From Vitellaria paradoxa (Eukaryota > Streptophyta > Magnoliopsida > Ericales > Sapotaceae): 64,000 nucleotides of DNA. The notes under the pieces are model-generated. The model was not told the DNA's origin and made no database searches. It saw nothing but the letters and a program-made list of their open reading frames with translations. The stretch spans positions 49,066,372 to 49,130,371 of the forward strand of contig CM034240.1 of the NCBI GenBank assembly GCA_019916065.1, given 5' to 3'. The first letter of the stretch is position 1. Each line of letters starts with the position of its first letter. The translations under genes were made by a program, and so were the position numbers. Shown piece by piece: positions 23,740 to 35,768 of the stretch.

Positions 23740-26700
23740 TCAGAATGGATTCTCCCACTTAGTGCTGAGCTTTCCCTCTGTTAGATCTTTTTGTGCTCCC
23801 ATTAATTTTCTAAGGATAAAGTCACTAGCCCTGAATTCTTGCGGCTTCACATGCTTGTTGAACTTCTTTCTTGTCTTTTGTTGATAGGATGTTAGCCTTA
23901 TTGTAGCCAATTCTCTATTTTCTTCAAGTAAATCTAAGCCAACACACATTGCCTCATCATTCTTACTTTGATCAAAAGCTGTGGTACGAATAATGGGCAA
24001 GCCAACCTTTAATTGGATGACTGTTTCTATGCCGTATGTAAGGGAAAACGGGGATGACTGCTTCTATGCTGTATGTAAGAGAAAACAGGGACTCGCCTAT
24101 TGATCTCCTTGGAGTAGTCCTGTATGTTCAAAGCACAATTGGAAGTTCTTTAACCCACTTGCCTTTTTTTGACCCCAGATTCTTTTTAATGCCATTGAGG
24201 ATAACCTAACTGAAAGCTTCAGTTTAACCATTGCTTTAGGGATAAGCAAATGTAGAGTAAACATTTTTAATCCCATACCTAGAACAATATTTCCTAAATG
24301 AAGCACTATCAAATTGTATCCCATTATCAGAGCTTAGTGTTCCAGAGATGCCATACCTTGTGATGATATTCTTCTAGACAAATCAAATGGTATCTGCCTC
24401 TCTGATGTGAGCCAGAGGCTCTATTTTCACCCATTTTGTAAAATAATCTGCACCAACCACCAACCACTTCTTGTTCCCGGCAGCAGTTGGTAGTGGTCCT
24501 ATGTCGAGGCCCCACTGAGCAAATGGCCATGGACTAGTGAGAAGACTGAGTTCCCAAGCAAACTATTAAGGGACTAGAGTAAACTTCTGGCATTTCTTCC
24601 ATTTATGAACAAAAGCTGAGGCATCCCTTCCCATTCTAAGCCACCAACAACCCTGTGTAATTACTCTTTGTGCCAAAGACCTGTCCCTAGTATATGCCCC
24701 ATAGACTCCTTTATGTAGCTCATACAAAAAATTTTGTACCTTGCTAGAATGAACATAAATAAGGTAAGGGCCTGTGAATGATTTCTTGTATAGCTTGTGA
24801 TTGGGGGACAGCCAAAACCTTGTAACTTTCATCCTCAACTTCCTTGCTTAAACTTTGTCATTGGGGAAAGTCCCATCCTTCAAATAAGGAATAATTGGAT
24901 CCATCCAGGATCGACCCAACTTAACACAAGCTACATACTTTCCATTTGATACACTTGGCTTCTCTAACACATCAAGAAAAACAGTGTCAGTCAACCTAGT
25001 CCTTGGCACTACAATTAATGTTACCAAAGCATCAGCATGTGAATTATGATCTTTTCCTATCAGCTCAATTCCAATGACATTAAAATCCTCCAATTTCTTC
25101 TTTGACAACTCAAGATACTCTTACATCATTCCATTCCTCACTATATATTCTCCTTTTAATTGATTTGTCACCAACTAGGAATCAGTCTTGATCAGCATAT
25201 TCCAAGCAAACAAGCACCGAGCAATATCTAGCCTAGCTAACAATGCTTCATACTCATCCTCATTGTTTATCACCTTGAAACCTAGTTTATTAGCATATTC
25301 AATAATTATCACTTCAGGAGTTGTTAGAACCACTCCAACTTCAGCACCCTTTTTGGATGAAGACCTATCCACTTTAATCTGCCACAATGGTGCAGCCACT
25401 GTAGCTTCTGAATTTAACTCCAATTGCCACGCTTCTTGCACCAACTCGGGAATTGGACGAGTGAATTCTACTACCAAATCTGCTAAAATTGGTGCCTTTA
25501 TAGCTATCTTTGGCATGAATCTTATATCAAAAACTCCTAAATGCACTGCCTATTTCGCTAACCTTCTAGTGATATCAGCCTTTTTCAACAGTTAGCCAAT
25601 TGGTTGATTAGTCACCACCTGAATGATGTGAGCATAAAAATAATGAACTAGCTTTTTTGATGCCATCAATAATGCCAATGTGAACTTCTCTAGGGGAAGA
25701 TATATTGTCTCTGCCCCTGTAAAGTTTTGCTTGTGTAATATATGGGCGTCTGTATTTCATCTTTTTTTTTTTAAGCAGAACAGCACTCATTGGTTGATCT
25801 GACACTTCAAAACACAATTATAGCACATCCATCGGCTGGGGAATTGACAAAATTGAAATAGTTGTTAGATATTCCTTTAATTTCACTAGTGCTTAATCAA
25901 CTTCTTCATCCCAGACCATATTATTTGCCCCCTTTAGTAGCTTAAAAATGGTCGACACTTATCTGATGCTCGACTGATAAATTTGTTTAGTGCTACGACT
26001 ATTCCTTTAAGCTTATGAACTTTTTTCTTTGTACGAGTGGGACTATAGATTGGATAGCTCAAATCTGGTTAGAATTGGCTTCTATCCTTCGTGTGGTGAC
26101 TAAGTGGCCTAAAAACTTTCTAGTGCTGACTCCAAAGGTACACTTGGCAGTATTGAGTTTCAACCCATATTCATTAAGAGTATCAAACACGTGCTGCAGA
26201 TGTTGAATATAGGTTTAAGAATCTTTACTTTTAACTACCATGTCATTAATATAGACTTCTATGGTCTTGCTGAGGTCCTCCTTGAACATATTTGTAACAA
26301 GGCGTTGGTAAGTGGCATCGACATTCTTGAGCCCAAAAAGGCATGACTTTGTAGTAATATATTCCCATCAGGGTGATGAATACAGTCTTTTCTTCATCTG
26401 GTTTATATATTGGGATCCGATGATATCCCCTATTTGCATCCAAGAACAACACTCCCAGCCGTTGAATCCACGAGTTGATCAATCTTTGGGAATAAAAATG
26501 AATCTTTGGGACATACTTTATTCAGATTTGTGTAATCAACATAAACCTTCCACTTCCTATTTTTTCTTCTTCACTACTACTGTGTTGGCCAACCATTTAA
26601 GGTACAAAACCTCCTTGATAGCCTCAGCATCCAATAGTCTATCGACTTTGTTTATGACAACTTCAGCATGTTGTAGTGCAGATCTTTTTACTTTCTGAAT

Positions 26701-27178
26701 TACAGGTTTGACCCCTGGATTGACGTTCAGTTTATGGCTCATAATTTCAGGGAAAATACTTGGCATCTCCTAGGGTGTCCAAGCAAATGTTCTAATATTC
26801 TTTAAAAGCATCTCTATCAATTTCAACTTCTCCTCAGCTCCCAGGTTTGTGCCGATCAGAAAGAATTTGTCAGTTGGACCGACTTGAATCTTTTCTAAGC
26901 TCTTAACAACCTTCTTATCTGGATCCCTCTCATATCATTGATCTTGGGGGTATCTTCTGGCGTCTTTGTCAATTGAACCTGCTCGAGCAATGGCTTGGAA
27001 TTGAAAGCAACAGTGAAACACCTTCTAGATTGATCTTGATCCTCTCTTATCTCTATCACTTCATCACCATATGGGAACTTGATTACTTGATAATAAGTTA
27101 AAGGGATTGCTTTCAACATATGAATCCGTGATCTTCCCACTATAGCATTGGAGGAAAATAGTGCATCTACCACTGTAA
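23740..27178 (-). pseudogene. pol: Gypsy pol remnant: PR-RT-RNase H-IN
   Basis: Broken pol read from 27178 downward. 27173-26895: end of the aspartic protease (SSNAIVGRSRI) and linker. 26766-26246: reverse transcriptase pieces (SHKLNVNPGVKPV, KWLANTVVVKKK, DEEKTVFITLMG), where the Y(I/V)DD catalytic box reads YIND at about 26242-26253. 25546-25175: RNase H of the type with DRSSSKKGAEVGVVLTTPE, typical of the extra RNase H in Tat elements. 25108-24848: linker. 24838-24566: integrase zinc-binding region ending KWKKCQKF, where one zinc cysteine appears replaced by Trp. 24530-24097: integrase core in several frames. 24000-23740: integrase tail (MGAQKDLTEGKLS). Many frameshifts and stops; not functional. 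Confidence 0.85.
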
Positions 27179-29363
27179 ATGTAATACCTGGTATTTATTT
27201 TTGGGTATTTATGTGCTATTTTGAACCAATAAAATATTCATTTTGAGATTTAGTTATTTTATTATATTTTTCCTAGGCTGGTGTGGCCCAAATTGGTAAT
27301 TGATTGGACAACTGGGCCAAGAGCCCAACTCCCTTTTTTTATTTCCTTTCCCCTTCTTTTTTCCTTTTTCTTTTCTTTTGGCCCTTGGTTGTTTTCAGAA
27401 GGGGAAAGAGAGGAGAGAGAAAGAAAAGAAAGAAAAGAAAGAGATGAGAGAGAGAACAGAGAAAGAAAGTGCGATTTAGAGCAAAAGGTTGACGGACCAA
27501 GGTAGTTTTCGACGCCATGAACGTCGTGGTGACATCCATTTTTGGTTATTTGGCTTGAGGTAGGAGAAATTGGCTTTTAAAGGTTGAAATCGACACCAAG
27601 ATCACCTAAATCGGACACCTGAGCAGAAAGTTATGACCATCTGAAGTTTTACTTAGTTTGGTTTTCTCTTTTCTTCTACTCCTGCTAGCACTATTAAGAG
27701 TATTTGCAATTAAATGATCTTAAAAGCAAATCATGTTACACTGATTTCTCTCATCTTTTTTATGATTGAGCCCTGATTATGTTCAGACAGAATTATCAAA
27801 GCCCTGATTTTGGCTTTTTGATCAGGCAAATGATGAATTTAAAGTTACGTTCTTCTTTATGGATGCTCGGGTTATTTCATATAACTTTTAGTTGGAGTGT
27901 TAAAGCATTCGCAATAAAATTACATCGGCATTTGTCATCTTCGGGTGTTTTACTTATGCTTTAAAAGCCTATAAGTATGAATGAATGTTCACATTTGCTA
28001 TTATTTGGTGTATCTAAAGCGTATTCGCTTTAGGGGCACACATACACTCTTGAACACTTGGAATTTTAGAGCATGATGAAATAAAGTTATTTTCTTGTCT
28101 TGTATCTCATAGAAACTGGTGAGCATTCTATTTAATGTTTAGTTATTAAGGCATGACCAAAAACCCTTTCATGATGACGATCGATAGCATGTTAAGATAT
28201 TTGTCACATTCATGATTCATTGCATGACGAAATTTACTTCTCGAGTCAGTGTTGTTTATTAAGTGTATATGAGATGAACAGACTCGAAGGATAGTTTTAA
28301 GACTACGTGAGATATTTCGGGATTCGATGTCAAATATTAAAAATAGCTTCAATTTCCTGTGTTACCCGCATAAATGTCCATTAATTATACTGGAAGATCG
28401 GTCGGTCAGTAGTCAGTACAAGACCAAACATGGTTGGTTGGTCAGTAAAAAGTTAAATCTATTAATGTTTCATCCAAACACTTCTCATGCTCAGCTTAAA
28501 TTTGAAATACTGAGAGGTGTTTGTGGAAGGCTTTCAACCATATATGTGTGTGTGTGTGTGTATACGTCCACTACTACATCCACGTATTACCCTCACGAAG
28601 ATTGTCCAACCCATAAATATGGTTAAGAGTAGCTCTCGCCGGTGACAAACTGACATCGAGACAAGTCGGTCGATCACTCTGATGAAGGCACCTAATTTCT
28701 TCAAGATAATTATCTCTTCTTCAGTTGTTACGCATTCAAAGCCGATCACCTCTAGTAGCTTGAATGCCAAATGGTTTATGAAGAATTATTTAGAGCTATA
28801 TTAAGCCTGCTAGCGCAATAAAAGCAAACTAAGGTTTTCTGATCAACATCCACACTACGCCGAACAGCCATACAGACATAAGTTAAGAAGGTTCTCAGCA
28901 TCAAAATTGTATCATTTGTTACTTGATTCAAGACGGTTAGGTACATCATTTTTTGCAACATATACAAGATAATAGAGGTATTATCATTGCAGTATTACAA
29001 GTTATATTCTCGAATTCAAGTACATCCTGCCTTTGAGTAATCTGCTTATTTTCTTTTTATTGCCGAAGGTGAAACAAGAATTAATGATTCATTACCATAT
29101 TAGTTCTTAAGTACCATTACACATAAGGTGGTAAGAAAAGCTATAGAAAGTTGAAGTAGTGAGAAGCTTTCTATATGCCTATGACTCTGCATGTTTACTT
29201 ACATATGCGAATCAATCTAACATAAGTTTATTTTAGCATCTCATGAGGAACTGTTATACTGTTACATAGTTGCAATGTTACAACGCTTTACTCATTAATT
29301 TCAATTTTTGGACGTATATTGTTGCTAATTCAGAAAAGATATGAAGCTCTTAAATTTTGTTCT
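27179..29363. other. Probable LTR start at 27179, then unassigned sequence
   Basis: The Tat protease frame stops at 27178, where TGTAATACCTGGTATT begins. TGTAA(C/T)ACC is a common start for LTRs of plant Gypsy elements of the Tekay/Del group, so a second element probably interrupts the Tat element here. I could not find the other end with certainty; GTAAA occurs both just left of 27179 and near 28448 and could be a target duplication by chance. A GA-rich tract lies at 27400-27470 and a (TG)n tract at 28545-28560. No gene is recognised. Confidence 0.35.
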
Positions 29364-29398
29364 ACTCTGGTCGGATAATAAATTATTCCGACCAGAGT
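29364..29398. repeat. Near-perfect palindrome before a polypurine tract
   Basis: ACTCTGGTCGGA (29364-29375) is mirrored by TCCGACCAGAGT (29387-29398) around an AT-rich centre. It directly precedes a purine-rich GTGGGGGCATAA (29397-29408) that looks like a retrotransposon polypurine tract. Confidence 0.8.
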
Positions 29399-29408
29399 GG
29401 GGGCATAA

Positions 29409-29930
29409 TGTGAGGCCAAAAGATATCTCCCCGACCATAGTGGAGTTTCCTCGACCACAGTGTAGTTTCCCCGACCACAACAGAGTTTCTCCAATCACAA
29501 TAGTGTACCCCCTAACCAAAGAGAGAAAAGATTTGTAGATTCACTATCACACGGCTCTCAAAGCTTACATCATCTGGCATTTAATGTTAGTCACCTACCT
29601 CCACTTTACGTCATATCAAAAGTAAAACAGATACTCCACCTATAAATACCGAAAATGAAGACAGGGTAAAGGCCTTCGGTTCCTTCTTCTCTGATCCTCT
29701 TCTCTCTCTCTATATTTGTTTACTTGAACTTATTATTTATATGAGTTACTGAGTTAAGCACCGGAGTGTTCTTGGTAGGGGACCAACTCCGACCACTTAC
29801 CATTTTCTTACATGCAGGCCGCAACTGAGAGGGGGCGTACAGGAAAAAGGGAGAAGAGGGGGTCAAGGGAAAAGGAGGGTAAAAAATATCCCCGAACAGT
29901 TAATAATAATAATGAAAATTTGATCACTTC
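29409..29930 (+). mobile_element. Putative Gypsy LTR
   Basis: Starts TGTGAGGCC right after a polypurine-like tract. It contains four diverged tandem units of about 22-24 bp on the theme CCGACCACAGTGGAGTTTC (29430-29510), a TATA box in CACCTATAAATACC near 29640, a CT-rich stretch near 29680-29710, and an ACCGGAGTG...GGGGACC region near 29760-29790 typical of the R-U5 part of plant Gypsy LTRs. The 3' end is not defined and the rest of the element was not found, so it is a solo or truncated LTR. Confidence 0.45.
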
Positions 29931-30497
29931 ACGTTAATAACTGATGATCAATTTCAAGTCAATGTGTTTGTGTTATATTTATAAATCAGCCATGTTCGTT
30001 ATTGCGAGCTCGTAATTATATCCAATGTTTGCATGTTTTTCAATTGTGGTTGTTAACTGAAACATTATTTGAACTAGTTGACTTAATTATATTTGTAATG
30101 AAACAACTTGTTGTCTGGTGCAAGGTGAGCCAATGATTTTGAATAACATGCTCAATATTTTATTTTGCTAGGTGATCATTTAGATTAAATATATATAACA
30201 TAATGGCCCGAATTCAACTGTCTTGAGGCGATCGTATAAATAGAACTACCAGCATATATAGAACACTTGACCGTTGTAAATAATCGCCTGTACTTTAATC
30301 AACTATCTTCGATCGTCAATGAATGGGTCACGAATTATAATAGACGACTGTAAAAAATGATCGTCCAACAATTGACCCCCAAACTTATTGTCAACCGCCT
30401 CATGACATCTAATCTACTTTGCCGTCCGTGTGAAGCGATCATTCATTTGAATTACTTAAAAAGGTCTTTGGTGATCGCCTCATAATAGTCGTCTATT

Positions 30498-30528
<31 letters not shown>

Positions 30529-30600
30529 TTGAAAACGTCCAAAAAAATTTTAAATTCTAAAAAAAACTATGCAATACAACATGTACGCATACAACATATA
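29931..30600. other. AT-rich DNA with CACTA-type subterminal repeats
   Basis: No gene. Between about 30220 and 30490 short motifs GGCGATCG, AATCGCC, GACGACTG and CGTC recur in both orientations, resembling the subterminal repeats of CACTA elements, but no terminal CACTA is visible. A TA microsatellite lies at about 30505-30528. Confidence 0.4.
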
Positions 30601-30765
30601 GGTGTTTGGAGTTGTATAAAATTGTATAAAAAAGTATAAAATTGTAAAAGTAAATGTCTCGTAATTCGTGCAATGAGTAAAAAATTTAAATTTTATTGTC
30701 TTGTAATTCGTGTTTGTAGAAATTTATAGGATTTTATATTATGTTGAAGAGCTCCAAACGGAGCC
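30601..30765. mobile_element. Tourist-like MITE, 165 bp
   Basis: Left end GGTGTTTGGAG and right end CTCCAAACGGAGCC are imperfect inverted repeats. ATA lies on both sides. Confidence 0.5.
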
Positions 30766-31557
30766 ATAATCCAACACAATTCAATTAGCCAATATAAATT
30801 AATTAAAATATTATGAAATAAAAAGGAATTTTTTATTACAAATAATCTATAAACAAGTTAATTATATAAAAATATTTAATTATGACTAGAAAACAATTAA
30901 AAAAAGGGTACTTAAATTTCAGCATAGAAACTACTCGAGGCTATTCTAAGTAAAATAAGTTATTTTAATAATAAATGATTATTTTAATAGTAATATTCAT
31001 ATAATAAAATAAATTATTTTAATATGTAATAACTATTAATTTAAATTTTGCTAAAATAAATTATTTTATTATCAAATTATTATCTATTAATAATTTTTAA
31101 TCTAATAAAAAATTATTTAAAAATAAATTATTATTTTAGTTACATTTAATTTAATTTTGATAAAATTAAATTCTTTTATATGTAATTATTGTCTATTAAA
31201 AATAATTTTTAATTTTAATAACATAAATCATTTTTAGTTATAGATTATTATTTTAATTTTAACAAAACAAATCATTATAATAATATATTATTTATTAAAA
31301 CTAATTTTAATTTAATAAAATATTTGAATATAATAATTTATTTTAATATGATACAAGAAAACCAAACAAATGTTAAAATTGGCAAAATATTTATAACAGA
31401 AAAAAAAAACGAGAATGAAAATAGAATTTTTCTATCTATGTTTTTCTATTCAATTTTTTTTATTTTTTTGGTAAGAAAAAAATAAAAATAAATTTACCAA
31501 AACCATTTTTATTGTTAATTTTTAAAAATTTATAAATTTAAAAAAATAATAAATATC
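30766..31557. other. Very AT-rich DNA related to 32400-33180
   Basis: No gene. Repeated AATAATTT/AAATTATT blocks. The part at 31380-31540 resembles 33035-33180 (poly-A, then TTTTTCTRTNTATGTTTTTCT-type tract and an ACCAAAACCA/ACAAATATG region), suggesting two copies of one non-coding repeat family. Confidence 0.4.
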
Positions 31558-32110
31558 ACTACAACATAACACACTTTTGACAACCAAAAATTTGGTCACT
31601 AAATCATTTTTTTGGTTGCTAAAGATTTCCACAATCAAATCAAACTTAGTCGGCAATTGATCGAGAAATATTGGTGGAAGAAGGTTTTAGCAACCAAACC
31701 AAGGGTTGGTTGCTAAAAATTGTTTTTCCACAATCAAAAATTTAATCGCCATAATATAATTTTTAGTGACCAATTAGTCGCCAAACCACAAATAATTTGT
31801 TAAGGATTCAAAGCATTCACCGACCAAATAGTCGCGAATTGTAAAACTTTTAATAATCAATTGGTCACTAAATATGAGCCCTTTAATAACTAATTAGTCG
31901 CCAAATCTCAAATAATTTGTTGAGGATTCAAAATATTTTCCAACCAACTAGTCACAAATTATGGACTCTTTAGCTACCAATTGGTCGCTAAATATTAGAC
32001 TTCCAGCAACCAATTGGTCACCTATTTTGTTCAAAAATTCAAATTGGTTAAGCTAGTAGCAATCAATTGGTCGTCAATTCTTAACTTTTAGTGACCAATT
32101 GGTCACCAAC
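31558..32110 (+). mobile_element. CACTA transposon left end with subterminal repeats
   Basis: CACTACAACATAACACACTT opens the block, and more than a dozen copies of ACCAATTGGTCGC / TTGGTCGCTAAA-type motifs follow in both orientations up to about 32105. This is the architecture of a CACTA end. No right end was found within the window, so it is a remnant or its partner is too decayed to see. Confidence 0.65.
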
Positions 32111-32280
32111 AATATTTAAAAAAATAAAAAAATTATAGCAACTATTATTTTCATTTTCTAATTTATTTTCCTGCAACAATACACGCAAAAAATATTTGCC
32201 TGTAACAATCACATAAATTGACGAAAAAAATAACATCCACCATTAAATCATATATTCCCAACCATAAAAATAGATATTTA

Positions 32281-33222
32281 GAGGGTCGTTTGGTAATACT
32301 GTCGTTTTTCTGTTTATATTTATATATTTATATTTTCTGATTTTTGTTTTTGTTATCATTTTTTTAAAAAATAAAAACTGAAACTGCATTTAGAAATATA
32401 ATTTTGCCTACAATTACTAATTTTGTATTTTCATAAAATATTTAATTTTATTATTTTTAAAAAATTAATTAAAGTTAATAAATATATTTTATATCAATTT
32501 AATTTAAATATATTATTTATTAAAAACAATTGAATAAAATATAAGTATTATGTCATTTAATCCAATAAATATAAAATATATTAATTACAATTTAATTCCA
32601 TTATTTACTAAAAATAACTGATCAAAATATATTTTATAATAAACTAAATAATTTAGTTACGATATTTAATAAAAATCATTTGATAAAATATAATTCATAT
32701 TAAATAAATTAATTTAATTAATTTAATTAATTATGATATTTATTAAAAATAATTTAATAAAATTATTTATGTTAATTAAATTAAATTAATATATTTTATT
32801 TTATTATTTATTAAAAATAATTTAATAATATATATTTCCTATTAATTAAATTAACTAATTTAATTTAATTATTTATTGGAAATAAATTAATAATATATAT
32901 TACATATTAATTTAATTAATTTAATTTAATTATATTATTTACTAAGAATAATTTTAGTTTGATAAAATACTTGAATAAAATAATTTATTTTAATATGATG
33001 TAACAAAAATAGATAAATTATTAAAATTAACAAAATGTTTGCAGCAAAAAAAAAAAAGAGTGAAAACACTTTTTTTTGTTTACATTTTTCTGTTTAAGTT
33101 TTTATTTTTTCGGAAACAAAAAAATATAAACAGATTTAACAAATATGTTTTTGTTGTCAATTTACAAAATTTTAAAAATATAAACAGAAAAATTGAAAAC
33201 AAAAACATCACCACACAGGACC
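32281..33222. mobile_element. Possible large Tourist-like element, 942 bp
   Basis: Left end GAGGGTCGTTTGGTAAT and, read inward from the right, GGTCCTGTGTGGTGAT are partly matching inverted repeats, and TTTTTCTGTTTATATTT recurs inverted just inside both ends. TTA flanks both sides (32278-32280, 33223-33225). The interior is AT-rich with repeated TTAATTTAATTA blocks and has no ORF of note. Confidence 0.5.
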
Positions 33223-33225
33223 TTA

Positions 33226-34044
33226 ATAAAACCACAACATATGTATGGTCTCCAAAAGTTACATAGACCAATATATCAGTTTAATATCAATACTACAACA
33301 ATAGTATCAATACTACTACAATGTTCTACACTACTCACACATTTACAGTAATTCTTACACATGGAACAGATCATTAATTCTTCAAAAAAAAAAAAAAAAC
33401 TAAATTCTTGATAAAACCTCCTTACCTTACTAGCACCCATGAAAAAAAGAAAACAACCACCTTTGAAAGATGCAATTCACGCATAATGCGCACCTGGCAC
33501 TCAAAAATAATAGTGTTAATACTAACACAATCACAATACAGAGCAAAACATGATGCATGTAATACATCTCACCGAAAATCATATTGATACTAACACAATC
33601 CAAGCCGGACAACATCTACAAAAAAGTCATATAAGCATTTGTGATTTGTTTTCATTACCTTAGAAATGGTTTTTTTGCTAAAGAAATTAAAGATCCAAAA
33701 TTAATCTAACTCTGTCACACACTTATATCCCGAGTTACATATATTTTGGACAATATCACCCCCCAAAAAAAATTATTAATTGTAATTTTAAGATTCTGCA
33801 TTCATCAAATTTTGACAAAATGAACATATAAGATTTGCACATAAACCTATACACACGTCCAAAGTAATAAAATGATTTTATAAAAAATTTTAATTTTTAT
33901 TTGATTAATCAAAAAAATAAACACGTGCAAGTAATTTAATTTTCCCTCATATTTTCTCTTCTCTTAACAGATCTTTTCTACAAAGATAGAATAAAAGTAA
34001 ATTTAACCCAAAATAGAAGGGGAGCAAAGCCACAAAACTATTAC
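33226..34044. other. AT-rich DNA, no gene recognised
   Basis: I looked for the last exon of the adjacent UCP fragment on the minus strand and did not find it. Nothing else is supported. Confidence 0.4.
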
Positions 34045-34889
34045 CTGCTCCAAGGTCAGAAACATGATCACATTCCATGATCCTAACCTTCCAAAATTTG
34101 AGAGGAAGCCCTTGTAGAAAGCAAGAGGTCCCTACAAAAAGATACACAGTAATAAGACGGTTGAATTATATCGTACCCATAAAACTCAACTCAACATGGT
34201 TTACCAATAAAATGACTGAAAAATTAAAGTCAGACTTAGCAGACAAACGAGCAAATGGACATCATCTTACAGTATAATTTTTTTTCTCTGTTATTGATAG
34301 TTGGTCTTAAACTTGGGGCTGGACATCATCATAATTGGCAATCCATTTATTCACTTTCAAATTTTTCTGTTATATTTGTAAAACGTACAAAATAAACTAT
34401 AGAAGACGGATTCATCAGAGATATTATTAAAAGGCTACAATAAACTTTTTGGTTTTGATAATTTCAAAGGTGATAAATAACTGTGATAAGAATAATGCAT
34501 AAACTATTACATACGTTGTTATCTTTGGAGACATGGGAAATCTTCAACAAAATTACCACCAGCATAGAAGTTCTTAACCTGTTAAATTATGCATGAAAAT
34601 CAATAACTTGCAAACACAGAAAACCATAGGTAATTTGGTCCAGCATTGGAAGAAAGTCACGTAACCTACAGGTTCATACAACCCAATTCTTAGACCTCCG
34701 AATAGGCATTGACGATGCAATCCAGATACAATGCCTTTCCAGAGAGTAGGTAGGCTTTCTTCCCTTGCAATAGTACCAACAGTACCTATCAATCCCTAAT
34801 ATTTTGGTAAAGCCACCGCATCCCCTGCAACTGCTGTCTTTTGGAGCTGAAGCTTAACTTTTAGCAGTGTCCAATGGAATAGAACAAAT
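34045..34889 (-). pseudogene. Mitochondrial uncoupling protein (UCP/PUMP) gene fragment
   Basis: Three exon remnants of a mitochondrial carrier on the minus strand. 34889-34670: IPLDTAK, then LQLQKTAVAGDAVALPKY, then GTVGTIAREES, LWKGIVSGLHRQ and GGLRIGLYEP, matching the first carrier repeat of plant UCP1. 34578 to about 34525: VKNFYAGGNFVEDF. 34131-34045: [20 protein letters not shown] and VIMFLTLEQ, a late exon with correct AG and GT borders. Retained introns (for example 34579-34669) show it is not a processed copy. An extra A near 34855 shifts the frame, a stop lies at 34796-34798, and the first exon and middle exons are missing. Intact UCPs carry anions across the inner mitochondrial membrane; this copy cannot. 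Confidence 0.85.
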
Positions 34890-35768
34890 CTGCGCAAAAT
34901 CAAATTAGTGTCAATAAAATGAGAGAAAAAAAAAATCACTTTCTATCACATATGTATCAAACCAAAATATGTGCATAAATTTGGATACATAAACAAGTCT
35001 AACTTACAAATATGATCTGGAACAATTTTGGAATCAATTTGGTTCCATTTGGGTATCTTAGATATATAAATGCCATGCAAATTCTGATCCAACATTCATC
35101 ATGACCACTTCATTTATTTTTCTTCCCCTTTTTTTTTTTTTTCGCCAACATTTATAATATCACATATGTGTAGGAATTTATGACACCCCCCCCCAAAAAA
35201 AAGAAACTGAACTTCCATAAACAATTCCGCAGTCACCACTGTAACTTCAAATCGTCTAAGATTGGCAAGATTTGCACACGCACAAGCATCACATCACACA
35301 CGAGATGAAGACACCCAAGCTTTATTACTCTTCCCCAACTCTATGTTTTCATAGTTTGGAGATTGTAACGATTACAATTAAATTACAAAATACTTCATAG
35401 TACAAGGTCACACATCATGCCGAAACAATTAAAGTAAAAATTGAGATGATTAGGCTTTCAATCTCTCGAGAAATCATTACGTCATGAACCCATTAATAAA
35501 ATTAGGATGAACCAATAAGCACTCCAAGATATCCAATTAAAACATTAACTTCTAATCAATGTACCAATCCAATAGCAAATTATTAGCACGAAGAGGAAAT
35601 CATAAACATCTCAGCATTATAATTGAAAATTTCCAGATTAATAGATAAAATTGAAGTGCATTAGCTTTAAAACAAAACAAAAATACTGAAATCTCAGTTC
35701 AAGTACGAAGACCTTATTTCAACTAAAGTCACCAAGCCCATATCAACACATCCTTTCAAAACCCTAAT
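34890..35768. other. AT-rich DNA beyond the UCP fragment, no gene seen
   Basis: Includes poly-T and poly-C/A tracts near 35125 and 35187. No UCP first exon was found here. Confidence 0.4.

Larger units (their letters stand above)
18303..27178 (-). mobile_element. Decayed Ty3/Gypsy retrotransposon, Tat-like, with antisense ORF
   Basis: The minus strand carries, in order from 27178 down, a protease C-terminus, reverse transcriptase, an RNase H, integrase zinc-binding and core domains and an integrase tail ending near 23740. Beyond pol comes a long region with 40-bp tandem repeats and a plus-strand ORF with a coiled coil. A long 3' region with an extra antisense ORF is known in Tat-lineage elements such as Grande, which is why I assign it there. 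Its protease end is cut at 27179, where another LTR seems to begin, and a second Gypsy fragment splits the antisense ORF between about 18600 and 20540. Neither of its own LTRs could be delimited. Confidence 0.7.

Noticed and set aside
27320..27510. Short protein rich in Arg/Glu encoded by the GA-rich tract
   Set aside because: Low-complexity purine repeat gives open frames on both strands without homology.
27179..28455. Solo LTR ending near 28447 with GTAAA target duplication
   Set aside because: GTAAA is common in AT-rich DNA and the sequence to the right does not resume the protease frame, so the right border is not supported.
34574..34792. Live mitochondrial carrier gene
   Set aside because: Missing first and middle exons, a frameshift and a stop; only a fragment.
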